A stretch of 64,000 nucleotides of DNA, taken from assembly GCF_002646595.1 (NCBI RefSeq), contig NZ_PDUD01000004.1, positions 62,001 to 126,000 of the forward strand. Direction: 5' to 3'. A program made the position numbers and the translations under genes. The notes below the pieces were generated by a model, which saw nothing but the letters and a program-made list of their open reading frames with translations, searched no databases and was not told the DNA's origin. Within the stretch, counting starts at the first letter, position 1, and each line of letters starts with the position of its first letter. Of this stretch, positions 62,443 through 64,000 are shown piece by piece. This DNA comes from Flavilitoribacter nigricans DSM 23189 = NBRC 102662 (lineage in GTDB: Bacteria > Bacteroidota > Bacteroidia > Chitinophagales > Saprospiraceae).

Positions 62443-64000
62443 ATGAACAAAATGAAAATCAAATACCTATTTGCGGCTCTTTTGCTATGGTCGCTGGCTC
62501 CATCTCTGAACGCCCAGATACCGGTCTTTCATCTGGATAAGCCCCTCTACGTAACCGGAGATATACTGCGGTATCGCCTTTATTTACCGCCGGCCTTTAG
62601 CGGACAGGACGTAGCGCTGAAGACGGCTCTGGTGGATGCCGGGGGTGAGCCGGTAGGCGCTTTCCACCAGCAAACCGGAGGAGCAACTGCGCTGGACGGT
62701 TATCTGAAGCTGCCCTACGATCTTCGTTCCCAGGTTTATCACCTGCTGGTACTGGGCACCGGACAGGAAAGCCGAAAAAAGATAAAACTGGCCGAGATCC
62801 TCGTACCGGTCTACAATGACCTCGGAGAGGAATCCCCTCCCGCCGCCGGACCGATCCCGGAGACCGGCGCGATGGCCGAACAACTGCAGGTCACTATTGA
62901 GCAGTCCGGGGGACCATTCCAAAAGCAGGAAGAGATACCCGTTCAGGTTCGGGTTACGGATCGCAACGGGCAATCCGTACCGGCTGATCTATCCGTTTCG
63001 GTGATCGATGCGGGGCTTTTTGGCGGGCGATCCAATGGACTGAGTACCCCGGTCAGCAGCACTCCGGCTCCAGCCAACGACCTCAGTGATCGAATGTACC
63101 TGAACGGGCGGATAACGGATGAGCTCGGGCGTCCGAGGGCGGAGATCAGCTTCGGCGCTTACGTGCACGATCTGGGCGAAACAATCATCGGAGAAACGGA
63201 TGCATCCGGTGATTTTGCTTTGGAACTACCGACACTGACCGGATCGGCAGATATCCAGTTTGTCGATCTGCGTAACGACAGCCTCCGGGTGGTACTGGAT
63301 GACGGGATCGAACTGAGCCCCACACCGCCAATCCCGTTTAACGAAAAGATTGAATCCTATCTTAAGTGGAGCCGCAGCCGGAAGGTGATTTATCAGCTCT
63401 ACAATACGCTCGAGATGAATCTGGAGCAGACCTTGCCGGAGCGTCGCCCGAAACCGGTGGAACCCGACCAACGCATCGTGCCTTCTGAATATACGGCCTT
63501 CAAGGATATGGCGACTTTTTTTACAGAGGTAAGTACGCCCCTGAAATTTCGGATCGGTAAAGAAGGAAATCTTATCGCCCAAATGTTTAACCCCAATCCG
63601 CGAATGCGGGCCTTCTACCAGGGGACTCCCATCTTTCTGGTGGACGGCAAAATGACCCGTGATGTTGATTTTGTCCAGCAACTCGAACTGAGCCGGATCG
63701 ATACGATCGATCTCTATTTCGACTTTTTAAATCTGAACCGGTATTTCGGGAAGGTCGGCAGCAACGGGATCGCGGTGCTGAAGACCAGTATTCCTAATCT
63801 ACAGGTACCGCAGCCGGACGAAAACAGCATTTTTCGAATTGACGGATTACTGGCATCCGCCCGGGAACCGGCTTCCGACCAGGCGACCGACCGACGGCCG
63901 GATTTCCGGTCTAATTTATACTGGAATCCTACCTTGCCGGCTGCCAACGGAACTGCCGGTCTGCGTTTTACCCAGTCGGACGATCTGGGAACCTTTTTGA
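62443..64000 (+). CDS. MG2-like secreted protein, 3' partial
   Basis: An open frame of at least 519 codons running off the window. It starts MNKMKIKYLFAALLLWSLAP with a signal peptide ending LNAQ and then IPVFHLDKPLYVTGDILRYR, the opening of macroglobulin MG2-like domains. A later carboxypeptidase-like segment (LNGRITDELGRPRAEISFGA) and a plug-like segment (TPIFLVDGKMTRDVDFVQQL to GSNGIAVLKT) follow, a combination seen in Bacteroidota proteins encoded with TonB receptors. It begins one base after the third DUF4249 gene, so it is part of the same operon. The C-terminus is unknown. Confidence 0.75.
   Translation, partial: MNKMKIKYLFAALLLWSLAPSLNAQIPVFHLDKPLYVTGDILRYRLYLPPAFSGQDVALKTALVDAGGEPVGAFHQQTGGATALDGYLKLPYDLRSQVYHLLVLGTGQESRKKIKLAEILVPVYNDLGEESPPAAGPIPETGAMAEQLQVTIEQSGGPFQKQEEIPVQVRVTDRNGQSVPADLSVSVIDAGLFGGRSNGLSTPVSSTPAPANDLSDRMYLNGRITDELGRPRAEISFGAYVHDLGETIIGETDASGDFALELPTLTGSADIQFVDLRNDSLRVVLDDGIELSPTPPIPFNEKIESYLKWSRSRKVIYQLYNTLEMNLEQTLPERRPKPVEPDQRIVPSEYTAFKDMATFFTEVSTPLKFRIGKEGNLIAQMFNPNPRMRAFYQGTPIFLVDGKMTRDVDFVQQLELSRIDTIDLYFDFLNLNRYFGKVGSNGIAVLKTSIPNLQVPQPDENSIFRIDGLLASAREPASDQATDRRPDFRSNLYWNPTLPAANGTAGLRFTQSDDLGTFL

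Overview
The window looks like a chromosome segment of a Bacteroidota bacterium. Direct signs are SusC/SusD-type outer-membrane uptake pairs, an ECF sigma/FecR pair, a type IX secretion C-terminal tail (14941-16206), several DUF4249 lipoproteins next to TonB receptors, few Shine-Dalgarno sequences, and several promoters of the Bacteroidota form TTTG-N19-21-TAnnTTTG. Placement near Saprospirales/Lewinella is an inference from overall style and fairly high GC, not from a marker gene. No rRNA, tRNA, CRISPR array, phage or complete insertion sequence was recognised.

Layout. 3-2909: CitMHS-type transporter (5' end outside the window) with a two-gene AtuA/DUF1446 set. 3221-4421: acetyltransferase and an NTF2-like secreted protein. 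4535-9216: minus-strand run with a beta-helix protein, a GH43-like lipoprotein, two unknown envelope proteins and a DinB-like protein. 9401-12216: plus-strand DNA-metabolism cluster (radical SAM/helix-hairpin-helix protein, DUF4130 protein, DUF72 protein). 12304-26362: polysaccharide-utilisation locus with GH116, GH5 (mannanase-like, T9SS-exported), a multidomain esterase, SusD, a SusC with an N-terminal STN signalling domain, FecR and an ECF sigma factor. The last three form a complete trans-envelope signalling relay. 26710-32944: KamA-like aminomutase, a quinoprotein dehydrogenase with a built-in cytochrome c domain, and a histidine kinase whose membrane domain carries the ethylene-receptor binding residues, divergent from a receiver-only response regulator. 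33033-42808: TonB receptor, EVE-MarR operon, thioredoxin-like protein, pentapeptide protein, pyrophosphatase and acyl-CoA dehydrogenase.

43105-50890: membrane-anchored AraC regulator, an operon of two paralogous barrel proteins around a secreted alpha/beta hydrolase, small proteins, and a translationally coupled pair of a QueC-like PP-loop ATPase and a creatininase-family amidohydrolase. 51579-55991: Tat-exported enolase-superfamily enzyme, PNPOx-like and DUF1330-like proteins, a lipoprotein, and a pentameric ligand-gated ion channel homologue. 56203-64000: STN-domain TonB receptor, three tandem DUF4249 lipoproteins and an MG2-like protein that runs off the window.

Spacer DNA is unusually structured: two arrays of a degenerate 7-bp repeat in opposite orientation (28144-28234 and 41382-41479), two adjacent inverted-repeat elements at 51123-51484, a 163-bp MITE-like element at 35414-35576, and GGTGC-N3-GCACC palindromes near 3000. 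The strongest leads are the ethylene-domain kinase, the PP-loop/creatininase pair, the DUF4249 triplication and the heptamer arrays. All family assignments come from reading motifs by eye; no database search was possible.
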